This document shows, piece after piece, positions 16,763-26,015 of a DNA stretch of 64,000 nt (within the stretch, counting starts at the first letter, position 1; each line of letters opens with the position of its first letter). The position numbers were made by a program, and so were the translations under genes. Source of the stretch: Saccharothrix violaceirubra (GTDB lineage Bacteria > Actinomycetota > Actinomycetes > Mycobacteriales > Pseudonocardiaceae); assembly GCF_014203755.1 (NCBI RefSeq), contig NZ_JACHJS010000001.1:2356001-2420000 (forward strand), read 5' to 3'. The notes below the pieces were generated by a model. It saw only the letters and a program-made list of their open reading frames with translations, made no database searches and was not told where the DNA came from.

Positions 16763-18094
16763 ATGGGCGGATCGAGGTCGGCGTCGCCGGGTGACAGACA
16801 CCTGCTGCGACTGCGCACCTTGTCCCGCCCTGCGCTCGTCTTCGTCCTGACCGTCGACCTGCTCGCCGTCGTCGCCATCGCGCTGTCCGCGACGCGTCCG
16901 GTGGGCGACGGTGCCTGGACCACCTTCGGCGTCCTCGCCGTCTCGGCCGCGCTGCACCTGCACTGTTCGCGGTGGATCGAACGCATCCGCCGCGACCACA
17001 GCCACCACCCGCACGTGGACCTGTGCAGCATCTGGATCCTGGCCGGCGCCCTGGCGCTGCCGCCGCTGCCGGCCGTGCTGCTGGTCGTGTTCATCTACCT
17101 GCACCGCTGGTGGCTGGTCGGCCGTTGGGACGCCTCCCGGCCGCCGCACCGCAACGTCTTCACCATGGCGATGATGGTGCTGGCCGCGCTCGCCGCGAAC
17201 ACCGTCGTCGGGCTGACCGGCCTGCGCGAGCACCTCGCCGCCCGCGCCCCGGAGGGCCCGCTCGACCTGGTCGGCCTGCTCGGCGCCGGGCTCGCGCAGT
17301 GGGCGGTCAACACGTTCCTGGTCGCCGCGGTCATCCTGCTCACCGTGCCCGTCCGGTCGCTGCGGAACGCGTTCGGCACGGCCGGGGACAACTTGCTGGA
17401 GGCCGCGCAGCTCGCCCTGGGCATGTTCGTCGCGCTCGCCGTCGCCTGGTGGCCCGGCTTCGCGGTGCCGATGGTCGTCGCGGCCGTCGCCCTGCACCGC
17501 ACGGTACTGATCCACCAGCTCGAACTGGCCGCGCGCACCGACGCCAAGACCGGCCTGCTCAACGCCGAGGCGTGGCACCTCCAGGCCCGGGTCGAACTCG
17601 ACCGCACCCGGCAGCGGCCCGGCGGCACCATGGGTCTGTTCATGGTGGACGTCGACCACTTCAAGGGCATCAACGACACCCACGGCCACCCGGCGGGCGA
17701 CGTGGTGCTGCGGCGCATCGCCACCGCGCTCACCGCCGTGGTGCGCCGGGGCGACGCGGTCGGCCGGTTCGGCGGCGAGGAGTTCGCCGTGCTGCTGCCC
17801 GACATCGAACCGGCCGAGGCACTCGACGTCGCCGAACGCATCCGCGAGCAGGTCCACGGCCTGGTGATCGAGACCGGCGGCGGCACGGTCGCCGGCCTGA
17901 CGGTCAGCATCGGCATCGCGGTGTACCCGTTCGTGCCCGAGGACACCATCGAGGGCATGCTCGCCGCCGCCGACTCCGCGCTCTACTCGGCCAAGCGGCT
18001 GGGGCGCGACCAGGTGCGGTTCGCGGGCACGCGGCGGCGCACGCCGTGGACCCCGGCGGCGCGCACCGAGGCGCCCGACCGCCTGACTTCTTGA
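16763..18094 (+). CDS. Membrane-bound diguanylate cyclase (GGDEF domain)
   Basis: 443 aa from ATG 16763 with GAGGAACCT upstream. Residues 1-250 form about seven hydrophobic helices. The GGDEF domain follows from about 255, starting ARTDAKTGLLNAEAW. The catalytic motif is GGEEF at 337-341, and an RRGD inhibitory I-site lies five residues before it, so feedback inhibition by c-di-GMP is expected. It makes c-di-GMP from two GTP at the membrane; in actinomycetes c-di-GMP controls development through BldD. No EAL domain is present. All active-site residues look intact. Confidence 0.93.
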   Translation: MGGSRSASPGDRHLLRLRTLSRPALVFVLTVDLLAVVAIALSATRPVGDGAWTTFGVLAVSAALHLHCSRWIERIRRDHSHHPHVDLCSIWILAGALALPPLPAVLLVVFIYLHRWWLVGRWDASRPPHRNVFTMAMMVLAALAANTVVGLTGLREHLAARAPEGPLDLVGLLGAGLAQWAVNTFLVAAVILLTVPVRSLRNAFGTAGDNLLEAAQLALGMFVALAVAWWPGFAVPMVVAAVALHRTVLIHQLELAARTDAKTGLLNAEAWHLQARVELDRTRQRPGGTMGLFMVDVDHFKGINDTHGHPAGDVVLRRIATALTAVVRRGDAVGRFGGEEFAVLLPDIEPAEALDVAERIREQVHGLVIETGGGTVAGLTVSIGIAVYPFVPEDTIEGMLAAADSALYSAKRLGRDQVRFAGTRRRTPWTPAARTEAPDRLTS

Positions 18095-18204
18095 TCGACA
18101 CAGCGTTTCGGTCCGCGAGTTCACCCACCAGGGTCTGTTTCGAGACCTGCGTGGCGTAAGTTCGGCCGGCCACCTCATCGAACGTCCGGCAAGGGTGTGA
18201 GTCC

Positions 18205-21200
18205 GTGGACCTCGGTGCCCCACATGGAATCCGGTTCCGCTTCGAGTCGGGGCTGCTGCGCGCGGTCCTGCTCGACGTGCACGGCAAGCCGCCGCTCGCC
18301 CTCGGCGAGCACCTGTCCGCCTCGGGCGGCGCCCGCGACCTCGTCGTGTCCCCGGGCGAGCCCGTGCCCGGCGACGGCGGTGTGCACGCCGTGCTCACCC
18401 TGCGGTTCGACCTGCCCGAACCGGCGCGCTGGCTGCTCACCGCCGACGCGCCCGCCGAGCGGGCCGGCGACGGCGTCGCGTTCACCGCGCCCGACGCGGT
18501 GCGGCTGTCCGTGTCGGCGACGCGACCGTGCGAGGTCGTCGAGAACGGCGTCGCGGTGGAACTCCCCGCCGGCGTGTCCGAAGTGGACATCACGGTCGCC
18601 AGCGCGCCCGTGTACCCGATCGCGGACACGGCCGTCGTCTGCCGCCCGGACCAGGTGCTCGAAGCCGCGGTCGTGCTCTCGTGCCTGCCCGGCGACCGGT
18701 TCACGCCGCTGCTGACCACCGACGACCGGGAGGCCGGCGACCTGGCCGTGGCGATGGGTGTGCGCCGCGTCGTCCACCTGACCGGTGGACCCGACCTCGT
18801 CGGCACCGAACGCCTCGACCTGCGCTGCGACGACCTGTCCGTGCTCACCAAGGCGGCCCGGGACCTGCTCGACGTGGACGGCCCCACGCTCGACGTCGCG
18901 CCCGACGCCGACCCGGCCACCGCGCTGCTCCTCGCCCGTCGGACCGGCGCCGTGCTGCGCGTCGTGGAAGGCGCGGCGCCCGTACCGGCCGTGCCCGACG
19001 CCGGGACCGACGAGGCCGTGCTCGTCGAGGACACCGGCACGACCGACGTCCTGGTCGCCGCCCTGTACGCGCACCACCGGGGCGCGCGGCTGGTCGTGAC
19101 GCCGGTGCCCGACCTGACCGTGCTGCACGACCTGCTCGCGCACGACCACGCCGCCTACGACGACGCCTACCAACGCCACCTGGTCGACGCGGTCGCCGAC
19201 GCCGTCACCGCGCAGGTGCCCGCGCACGTCGTGGACGCGGTCGGCGACCGGGCGCTCACCGCGTTCACCACCGGCCTGCCCTACCCGTTCGTGCGGACGT
19301 GGGACTCCGACTGGGCGCGCAAGCCCGTCGGGCACGTCCTGGACCGGGCCGCGCTGGTCGTGCTCACCGAGTTCCACGCCGCCGCCGGCCCCCGGCCCGC
19401 CGCCACGTTCGCCGTGGTGGTCGACGCCGACTGCGAGCCCGCCGCCGACCCCGGGACCGCCCACCACTTCACCCACCCGCTCGTGCTGACCCCGGACGAG
19501 GCCACGCCCGAGGCCCTGCGGTGGCTGACCACCGCGCTGCCGGTCGAACTCGTGCACCTGGGCCCCGACGCCGACGAGCCCGGCCCGCTCGGACACCGGC
19601 CCCTGGTGATCACGCGGGCCGCCCGGCCGTGGGCCGGCACCGGACGCCGCCGGTTGCGCGCGGGCGCGCGGGGCGCCGTCGTGGCCCTGTGGCCGGTGTC
19701 CGACGACCTGGCCGACGCGTTCGCCCGGGTCGTCGTCGACCGGCTCACCGCCGGTGAACAACCCGCCGCGCGGGCGGTCGTCGGCACGGGCACGCCCGGC
19801 GACGTCGAACGCGCCCACGTGTGCGTCGGCACGGTCGACACCCGGCTCGACCCGTGGCGCGACCGGTCGACCACCGCCGACGAGGCCGCGGCGGCGCACG
19901 GCGGACTTCTCGCCGCCGCGTTGCCCGACTGCCCCGACGGGCTGGTCCCCGTGCTGCGCCGGGAGCTGACCGTCGTGCGCGTCGCGGCCGAGGCGGGCGA
20001 CGTCACCGGGTCGGTCGCCTACGTCGACCTGCTGCTCGCCGAGTCGGCGCACAGCGACGACGTCCCGGCCCTGATCGCCCGGCTGGACGCCGTGCTGCCC
20101 GACCTCGACCTGCCCGACGACGCCCTCGACCGCCGCCTGGCCCGGCGGCACGAACTGCTCGGCGCGTACTACGAGAGCCGGGGCGACGACGTGGCCGCCG
20201 CCGACGAGTACGAGCGCTGCACGGCCCGGGGCGGCGGGCCGCACGTCCTGGTCCGCGCCGCGCGGACCCTGGCCCGGTCGGGGGAGTCCGACCGGGCCCG
20301 GCACGCCGCCGCGCGGGCGCGGGCCGAGGGCGACCGGGCGACCGTGCTGGAGGCGACAGAGGTGCTGGGCGGCTTGAGCGAACGAGCGGACGACCACGAC
20401 GAGTGGCTGCGGTACACGTCCGAGGGCCGGGAGCTGGCCGCCGAGGACGGCGACCGGGCCGCGCTCGCCCGCTTCACCTTCGACCGGTGCCGGGCGCTGC
20501 ACCGCGGCGGCGACCTCGACGCGGCCATCGCCACCGGCGTCGAGGCGGCCGAGCTGTTCCGGGAACTGCGCGACGAGCACGCCGAGCTGGGCGTGCTGCG
20601 CGTGCTCGGGCTGTGCCACCAGGACCGCGGCGACCTGGACACCGCCGGCTACTACGCCTCGGCGGCCCTTGCCCAGGCCGAACGCCTCGGCGCGCACGTC
20701 GACGTCGCCGAACTCCACGGCGATCTCGGTCGCCTGTCCACCGCGCGCGGCGAGCACCCGCAGGCGTTGGAGCACTACCGGCACGCGGTCGAGAAGACCG
20801 TGGCGCACGGCGCGTGGGAACCGGCCGCCCGGCTGCTGCCCGACCTCGCGGTCGGCGCGGTGCGCGCGGCCGACACGCACGCGTTGTGGACCACGGCGTT
20901 GTGCGGCGGCCTGATCTGCGAGACCGCCGAACGCGACGTGTGGCAGTCGCTCGTGCCGCTGGTCGTCGACTCGCTCAAGCGCGCGATCGAGACCGGGCCG
21001 GTCGAGCTGACCCAGCGGGGCATGACCGACTTCGCGGGTGCGGTGACGACCGGTGAACGCGCGGACATGCCGGTCCAGGTCGGCATGCTCGCGGACGTCG
21101 TGGTCGTGCTGCTGGCCTGGCTGATGGACCGCGTGGACGACCACATCCTCGGGTTCGCCCACGAACTCGACCGCGACACCGGCGGCGTGCTCGACCTGGT

Positions 21201-21243
21201 CGGCTACGTGTCCGTGCCCTACCGGCAGCGGTTGCGGGGCTGA
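18205..21243 (+). CDS. Large protein with CHAT-like remnant and C-terminal TPR repeats
   Basis: 1012 aa from GTG 18205. Residues 1-150 are beta-rich and unassigned. About 280-525 resembles the end of a CHAT (caspase-like) domain: VELVHLGPDAD lies where the catalytic His would be, LVITRAARPW where the catalytic Cys would be, then the typical AGARGAVVALWPVSDD. Both catalytic positions appear replaced, so this is probably an inactive fold. Residues about 645-870 carry TPR-like helical pairs (ALARFTFDRCRALHRGGDLD; LGLCHQDRGDLDTAGYYA). It may be a scaffold or sensor. The stop lies 7 bases before the convergent DUF4865 gene. Confidence 0.6.
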   Translation: MDLGAPHGIRFRFESGLLRAVLLDVHGKPPLALGEHLSASGGARDLVVSPGEPVPGDGGVHAVLTLRFDLPEPARWLLTADAPAERAGDGVAFTAPDAVRLSVSATRPCEVVENGVAVELPAGVSEVDITVASAPVYPIADTAVVCRPDQVLEAAVVLSCLPGDRFTPLLTTDDREAGDLAVAMGVRRVVHLTGGPDLVGTERLDLRCDDLSVLTKAARDLLDVDGPTLDVAPDADPATALLLARRTGAVLRVVEGAAPVPAVPDAGTDEAVLVEDTGTTDVLVAALYAHHRGARLVVTPVPDLTVLHDLLAHDHAAYDDAYQRHLVDAVADAVTAQVPAHVVDAVGDRALTAFTTGLPYPFVRTWDSDWARKPVGHVLDRAALVVLTEFHAAAGPRPAATFAVVVDADCEPAADPGTAHHFTHPLVLTPDEATPEALRWLTTALPVELVHLGPDADEPGPLGHRPLVITRAARPWAGTGRRRLRAGARGAVVALWPVSDDLADAFARVVVDRLTAGEQPAARAVVGTGTPGDVERAHVCVGTVDTRLDPWRDRSTTADEAAAAHGGLLAAALPDCPDGLVPVLRRELTVVRVAAEAGDVTGSVAYVDLLLAESAHSDDVPALIARLDAVLPDLDLPDDALDRRLARRHELLGAYYESRGDDVAAADEYERCTARGGGPHVLVRAARTLARSGESDRARHAAARARAEGDRATVLEATEVLGGLSERADDHDEWLRYTSEGRELAAEDGDRAALARFTFDRCRALHRGGDLDAAIATGVEAAELFRELRDEHAELGVLRVLGLCHQDRGDLDTAGYYASAALAQAERLGAHVDVAELHGDLGRLSTARGEHPQALEHYRHAVEKTVAHGAWEPAARLLPDLAVGAVRAADTHALWTTALCGGLICETAERDVWQSLVPLVVDSLKRAIETGPVELTQRGMTDFAGAVTTGERADMPVQVGMLADVVVVLLAWLMDRVDDHILGFAHELDRDTGGVLDLVGYVSVPYRQRLRG

Positions 21244-21250
21244 GCGGGGA

Positions 21251-21823
21251 TCACCAGTGCCGGCCGGTGGCCAGGTCGGCGAGTTCCGGTCGGGACAGGT
21301 GGGCCACGCGGTAGCGCACGCCCTCGTCCGGTGCCTCGCCGGCGTACAGGGTGAAGCGGACCAGTTCCCAGCGGCTCGGGTCCACGGCCACCGCGACCGA
21401 GTGCACGTCCGGCGTGTGCTCGGCGGCGCGGGCCAGTGCCCGGTCCAGGGCCTCGGCCGGGTCGGCGTCGGGCGCCAGGGTGTCGACCACGCGGGTGGCC
21501 GCGGTGGGCGTGCCGTCGTGGGCCGGGCCGCGGTCGAAGCCGGCGCCGACCCAGTGCCGCACGACCGGACGGCCGAAGTCGGCGCTCAGGCCCCGGAAGC
21601 CCGCACCCCACAGGAACGAGTTCATGCCCTCGGCCGTGCGCCACAGGTAGAACGGCGCGTAGGCGTTGACCGGCGACCCGGCTTCGCGTTCCCGCACCAG
21701 GTACGCCTTGAGCGCCAGGCCCGGGAACGCGTCGAGCAGGTGCCCCTTCGTCGCGACGCGGTCGCGGATGATCCCCATGTCGTAGTCGGCGGGCAGGGTG
21801 ATCTCGTACTGCATGGCGTGCAT
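21251..21823 (-). CDS. DUF4865 family protein
   Basis: 190 aa from ATG 21823, with GGGGGAACG just upstream; a second ATG three codons later is possible. MQYEITLPADYDMGIIRDRV, KAYLVRE, YAPFYLWRTAEGMNSFLWG and GRPVVRHWVG are the conserved blocks of this family. Family members look like monooxygenase-type ferredoxin-fold proteins and often sit near metabolic enzymes; no activity is established. It starts 26 bases after the upstream decarboxylase stop, so the two form a minus-strand pair. Confidence 0.8.
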   Translation of the reverse strand: MHAMQYEITLPADYDMGIIRDRVATKGHLLDAFPGLALKAYLVREREAGSPVNAYAPFYLWRTAEGMNSFLWGAGFRGLSADFGRPVVRHWVGAGFDRGPAHDGTPTAATRVVDTLAPDADPAEALDRALARAAEHTPDVHSVAVAVDPSRWELVRFTLYAGEAPDEGVRYRVAHLSRPELADLATGRHW

Positions 21824-21849
21824 CGTTCCCCCATGTCCACAGTGGACGG

Positions 21850-23277
21850 CTAGCGCCCGGACAGCCGGGCGCCGATCTCCTTGACGGTACGCACGAGCAG
21901 GTCGATGTTGTCGGCGGTGGTGCGCCAGTTCACGATCGCGGGCCGCAGTGCCACCCGGCCCCGGTAGACCGTGGTGCCCGCGTACACGCGGCCGTCGTCG
22001 AGCAGTTCGGCGCCCAGGCGTCGGTTGAGGTCGTCCAGCTCCGGTTCGGACAGTCCCGCCGGTGCGTAGCGGAAGCACACCACGAAGACGGTGACCGGGG
22101 CGAGCGACTCCAGGTCGGGATCGGCCTCCACCGCGTCGCCCAGGCGGCGGGCCAGGTCCTGGTGGCGTTCGACCATGGCCCGGTGCCCGGCGCGGCCGTA
22201 CGCGCGCAGCGTCGCCCAGATCGGGAACGCCCGCGCCCGCCGCGACGACTCGGGGCCGAGGTTGTTGTAGTTGACGAACTCGTCGTCGGGCTCGGGCAGG
22301 TAGGGCGCGTTCCAGCCGCCGAACGCCCGGCCGAGCAGCCCGGCCTCGCGGACGAACGCGAACCCGCTCTCGTACGGCACGTTGAGCCACTTGTGCCCGT
22401 CGGCGGCCACCGAGTCGGCGCGGTCGACGCCCGCGGTGAGGTGCGCGGTGCGCGGCGACAGCGCGGCGAACAGGCCGAACGCGCCGTCGACGTGCAGCCA
22501 CGCGTCGTGCCGCGCGACCACGTCGGCGATCGCGTCGACCGGGTCGAAGTCGCCGGCGTTGACCTCGCCCGCGTTGGCGATCACCACGGCCGGGCCGGAG
22601 GTGCCCAACTCCCGGTCCAGTGCTTCGAGGTCGATGCGGCCCGCGTCGTCGCGGCTGAGCGTGCGCACGTGGTCACGGCCGACGCCCAGCAGTTGCAACG
22701 CCTTGCGGCTGCTCGCGTGCACGTAGCCGCTGGAGAACACGGGCATGCGCGGCAGTCCGGCCAGACCGTCGGCGGTCACGTCCACGCCGTGCTTGCGGCC
22801 CCAGTCGAAGCGGGCGCACGCCAGGCCGGTGAGGTTGGCGAACGTGGCGCTGGGCGTGAGCACGCCGCCGTGGGACGCCGGAAGTCCGAAAAGCTCCTTG
22901 AGCCACCGCAGGACCACGGTCTCCGCGCGGGTGGCCAGCGGCGAGGTCAACCACAGACCGGCCGGCTGGTCGAGCAGGGAGGTGATCCAGTCCGCCGCCT
23001 GGGCCGCCGGGGTCGCGCCGCCGACCACGAAGTGGAAGAAGCGCGGCCCGGACGAGTGCGTGGCGGCCTTGGTGCCGATGCGGAGCAGTTCGGCGACGGC
23101 GGTGAGGGTGCCGTCGCCGTCCTCGGGCAGCGGACCGTCGAGGTCGTCGAGGAGGTGTGCGTGCGTCGCGTCGCGCACCGGCAGGTGCGGCAGTGCGTCC
23201 AGGTAGGGCCGTGCGGCCCGGTCGACCATGCCCAACGCCTCGACGGCGTCGTCGGCGGCGTGCAGTGGATCACCCAT
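21850..23277 (-). CDS. PLP-dependent group II (aromatic amino acid/glutamate-type) decarboxylase
   Basis: 475 aa from ATG 23277, chosen because MGDPLHAADDAVEALG begins the conserved fold; the frame remains open further upstream. Group II features: GVLTPSATFANLTGLACAR near the cofactor phosphate, WLHVDGAFGLFAAL with the PLP-contacting Asp, and VAADGHKWLNVPYESG with the Schiff-base lysine. It removes the carboxyl group from an amino acid such as an aromatic one, diaminobutyrate or glutamate; the substrate is not readable by eye. No sign of linkage to the NRPS locus. Confidence 0.88.
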   Translation of the reverse strand: MGDPLHAADDAVEALGMVDRAARPYLDALPHLPVRDATHAHLLDDLDGPLPEDGDGTLTAVAELLRIGTKAATHSSGPRFFHFVVGGATPAAQAADWITSLLDQPAGLWLTSPLATRAETVVLRWLKELFGLPASHGGVLTPSATFANLTGLACARFDWGRKHGVDVTADGLAGLPRMPVFSSGYVHASSRKALQLLGVGRDHVRTLSRDDAGRIDLEALDRELGTSGPAVVIANAGEVNAGDFDPVDAIADVVARHDAWLHVDGAFGLFAALSPRTAHLTAGVDRADSVAADGHKWLNVPYESGFAFVREAGLLGRAFGGWNAPYLPEPDDEFVNYNNLGPESSRRARAFPIWATLRAYGRAGHRAMVERHQDLARRLGDAVEADPDLESLAPVTVFVVCFRYAPAGLSEPELDDLNRRLGAELLDDGRVYAGTTVYRGRVALRPAIVNWRTTADNIDLLVRTVKEIGARLSGR

Positions 23278-23345
23278 CACCGCACGGTAATCCGTTGATC
23301 CGATCAGCGGAAGGCCGTTTCCGCCCACGCGTGTCCTCCGCTCAG

Positions 23346-23411
23346 GCACCCCGAGTTACGCGCTCAGGCATCCTGAAACACGCACTCGGGCACCAGGCGT
23401 CCGGGACTCGG
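23346..23411. repeat. Three tandem copies of the 22-bp repeat (site C)
   Basis: Units at 23346, 23368 and 23390. The third is degenerate. Unit 2 matches the variant found at the IS-split site D (GCA, then CCTGAAACACGCACTCGG). Confidence 0.85.
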
Positions 23412-23487
23412 ACTCCCGATGCACGTCCGACACACGCGAATCTTGAGCACACGCTCGGGAAGCCGACCACGCACTCGGCCCGGCAGG

Positions 23488-23518
23488 ACCGGGTGGCCGC
23501 CGAACACGGCCACCCGGT
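23488..23518 (-). terminator. Terminator hairpin after the DEAD-box helicase gene
   Basis: 12-base arms (23488-23499 and 23507-23518) around a 7-base loop, six bases beyond the helicase stop in the minus-strand direction. Confidence 0.8.
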
Positions 23519-23523
23519 TCGCG

Positions 23524-25191
23524 TCAGCGCTGCTCGTCGCGCTCCCGGCGCACGGTGACCTTGCGGCCCTTCACGGTGGCGCCGCGCAGTGCGACGATCA
23601 CCTGCTGGGCGGCGTTCTCGGGCACCTCCACCAGGGAGAAGCGGTCGGCGATCTCGATCGCGCCGATCTCGCGGCCGTTGAGCCGCGCCTCGCCGGCGAT
23701 CGCGCCCACCAGGTCCTGGGGACGGATGCCGGCACTGCGGCCCGCGTTCACGAACAGCCTGGTCATGCCGGCCGTCGGCGGGCGGCTGCGGCGTTCCCGG
23801 CGGGGCGCGCCGTCGCCGCGGCGGTCGGTGCGCGGCGCCACCTCGGGGATCTCCTCCTCGTCGGAGGCCGCCCCGGTCGCCTCGTGGGCCAGTTTCACCG
23901 CCGCCAGGGCGATCTCCATGACGTCGAACTCGTCCGCGAGGGTCTCGACGACCACGCGGAAGCCCTCGAGTTCGTCCTCCAGCAGGCTCTCGTGCAGCGC
24001 CGCCCGGGTCAGCTCCAGCCGCCGCGCGCGCAGGTCCGCGATCGTCGGGACCTTCTCCATCTGGATGCGCTGCTTGGTCACGCGCTCGATGGTCTTGAGC
24101 ATGCCGTGCTCACGCGGTTCGGCCAGCGTGATCGCGACGCCCTCACGCCCGGCCCGACCGACCCGGCCGATGCGGTGCACGTAGGACTCGGGCGCGGACG
24201 GGACGTTGTAGTTGACCACGTGGGTCAGCTGCTCGACGTCCAGGCCGCGCGCGGCGACGTCCGTGGCCACGAGCAGGTCCGCCGTGCCGTTGCGCAGGCG
24301 CGCCATGACGCGGTCGCGCTGCTCCTGGCTGATGCCGCCGTGCAGGGACTCCGCGCGGTAGCCGCGGCCGTTGAGCGTCTCGGTGAGCTGGTCGACCTCG
24401 TCGCGGGTGCGGCAGAAGACGATCGCCGCGGTCGGCGCCTCGACGTCGAGCACCCGGCCCAGCGCGGCGGGCTTGTGCGCGCGGGGGACGACGTAGGCGA
24501 CCTGCCGCACGCGCGGTGCCTCGCCGGGCTCGGTCTGCTCACGGCTGATCGTGATGCGGACCGGGTCCTTGAGGTGCTGGTTGGCCAGGCGGTTGATGCG
24601 GGGCGGCATCGTGGCCGAGAACAGCACCGTCTGACGGGCCTCGGGCGCGTCGGCCAGGATCGCGTCGATGTCCTCGGCGAAGCCCATGTCGAGCATCTCG
24701 TCGGCCTCGTCCAGCACGACGATCTCGAGGTGGTCCAGGCTGAGCGTGCCCCGGTTGAGGTGGTCGATCGCCCGGCCGGGCGTGGCGACGACGACGTCGA
24801 CGCCCTGCTCCAGCACGCGCAGCTGGCGGCCGATCGGCTGGCCGCCGTAGATCGGGAGCACGCGGGCGCCCAGCTCGCGGCCGTAGCGGTGGATGGCCTC
24901 GGACACCTGCACGGCCAGTTCACGGGTGGGGACGAGCACGAGCGCGAACGGCGCGCGTTCGGTGCGCTCGCCCTTCGCCATGCGCTCCAGGACGGGAAGG
25001 GCGAACGCGGCCGTCTTGCCGGTGCCGGTGGCGGCCTGGCCGAGCAGGTCACGTCCCTCGGACAACGGGGGGATGGCCTCGCTCTGGATGGGGGTCGGTT
25101 CCTCGTAGCCGAGTCCGGAGAGCGCCCGCAGTAGTTCCGGGCGTAGCCCGAGTTCGGCGAAGCTGGTCCGGTCATCGGGCGCGTCGGTCAT
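23524..25191 (-). CDS. deaD: DEAD-box ATP-dependent RNA helicase, DeaD/CsdA type
   Basis: 555 aa from ATG 25191. Q motif (FAELGLRPELLRALSGLGY), Walker A AATGTGKT, DEAD in IVVLDEADEMLDMGF, SAT in VLFSATMPP, and HRIGRVGRAG in the second RecA domain. After a basic linker (GDGAPRRERRSRPP) comes a DbpA/CsdA-type RNA-binding domain (MTRLFVNAGRSAGIRPQDLV, then FSLVEVPENAAQQVIVALRG). It remodels ribosome-assembly or mRNA structure. The gene is complete and monocistronic, or follows MarR with a 53-base gap. Confidence 0.95.
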   Translation of the reverse strand: MTDAPDDRTSFAELGLRPELLRALSGLGYEEPTPIQSEAIPPLSEGRDLLGQAATGTGKTAAFALPVLERMAKGERTERAPFALVLVPTRELAVQVSEAIHRYGRELGARVLPIYGGQPIGRQLRVLEQGVDVVVATPGRAIDHLNRGTLSLDHLEIVVLDEADEMLDMGFAEDIDAILADAPEARQTVLFSATMPPRINRLANQHLKDPVRITISREQTEPGEAPRVRQVAYVVPRAHKPAALGRVLDVEAPTAAIVFCRTRDEVDQLTETLNGRGYRAESLHGGISQEQRDRVMARLRNGTADLLVATDVAARGLDVEQLTHVVNYNVPSAPESYVHRIGRVGRAGREGVAITLAEPREHGMLKTIERVTKQRIQMEKVPTIADLRARRLELTRAALHESLLEDELEGFRVVVETLADEFDVMEIALAAVKLAHEATGAASDEEEIPEVAPRTDRRGDGAPRRERRSRPPTAGMTRLFVNAGRSAGIRPQDLVGAIAGEARLNGREIGAIEIADRFSLVEVPENAAQQVIVALRGATVKGRKVTVRRERDEQR

Positions 25192-25244
25192 GGGTCAAGT
25201 TTCGCTGATCGGCTCCGAACCGCTCGGCGAGGGGGTCTCGCAGG

Positions 25245-25769
25245 TCAGGAGAGGGCCTCGGCGCCGGTCACCAGCTTGAGGCAGAGATGGCGCAGCAGCA
25301 CCACTTCCTCGTCCGTGAAGTCGCGGAACAACGCCGCCATGGCGACCTCCGACGGCTTGCGGAACGCCTCGACCCAGCCCCGGCCCGGGGGCGTGATCGC
25401 GACCCGGACGGCCCGCCGGTCGGCCGGGTCGGGGGACCGGCGGGCGAGCCCCTCGCGTTCGAGGGTGTCCACGAGGCCGGTCGCGTTGCGCGGGCTGATG
25501 CCGCCGGACGCGGCCAGGTCGCCGATGGTCAGGCCCGGCTCGCCGGCCACGCCCAGGCGGACGAGCAGGTCGAGGGCCGCCGGGCTCAGGCCCCGGCTCT
25601 CGGTGCCGCGCGACCGGAGTCGGTCGACGGCGTGCGCGGCCACGCGGACGGCGGCGGCGGCCTCGAACGGCGCGGTGTCGCCCGAGGTCAGGTGGGTCAT
25701 GGCGGTGCGGGTGGCGGGGGAGAAGTAGTGGCCGTTCACATCGAAGGAGTTCATAGTGAAGCAGTACAT
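25245..25769 (-). CDS. MarR-family transcriptional regulator
   Basis: 174 aa from ATG 25769, with GGAAG 9 bases upstream; ATG 25754 (MNSFDVNG) is an alternative. The winged helix is clear: LSPAALDLLVRLGVAGEPGL, IGDLAASGGISPRNATGLVD (recognition helix) and the wing RSPDPADRRAVRVAITPPG. The start overlaps an 18-base inverted repeat that may be its own operator. It lies just beyond the terminator of the NRPS operon on the same strand, so control of the peptide genes is possible but not shown. Confidence 0.88.
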   Translation of the reverse strand: MYCFTMNSFDVNGHYFSPATRTAMTHLTSGDTAPFEAAAAVRVAAHAVDRLRSRGTESRGLSPAALDLLVRLGVAGEPGLTIGDLAASGGISPRNATGLVDTLEREGLARRSPDPADRRAVRVAITPPGRGWVEAFRKPSEVAMAALFRDFTDEEVVLLRHLCLKLVTGAEALS

Positions 25770-25780
25770 TACTACGTACT
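25763..25780. promoter_or_regulatory. Inverted repeat at the MarR start, candidate autoregulatory operator
   Basis: AGTAC and GTACT separated by 8 bases, covering the start codon region of the marR gene in an AT-rich island. Confidence 0.45.
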
Positions 25781-25789
25781 TCCATAAAT

Positions 25790-25817
25790 GGAAGGCCCCC
25801 GTCGCCGGGGGCCTTCC
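25790..25817 (-). terminator. Terminator of the NRPS operon
   Basis: 11-base arms (25790-25800 and 25807-25817), extendable by one pair. It begins six bases past the mbtH stop in the minus-strand direction and is followed by the AT-rich stretch CATTTATGG. Confidence 0.88.
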
Positions 25818-25823
25818 GCGCGA

Positions 25824-26015
25824 TCACGCCAGGGCGTCGCGCAGCGACTTCGGGCGCATGTCGGTCCACACCTCGTCCACGTGCGCGGCGCACTCGTCCT
25901 TGGTGCCGGTCTTGCCGTCCGGCCGCCACCCGGCCGGCACCTCGTGCTCCGCCGGCCACAGCGAGTACTGACCCTCGTCGTTGACCAGGACCTGGTAGCG
26001 GATGTCGTCCCTCAT
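25824..26015 (-). CDS. MbtH-family NRPS chaperone
   Basis: 63 aa from ATG 26015 with a GAGAAGGGACA site. The signature is complete: [15 protein letters not shown], then [17 protein letters not shown] and [10 protein letters not shown]. MbtH proteins bind A domains and make them soluble and active. It is the last gene of the operon and overlaps the MFS stop by 4 bases (ATGA), so its translation is coupled. Presence of this partner suggests at least some of the eight-module line's A domains are MbtH-dependent. Confidence 0.97.
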   Translation of the reverse strand: MRDDIRYQVLVNDEGQYSLWPAEHEVPAGWRPDGKTGTKDECAAHVDEVWTDMRPKSLRDALA

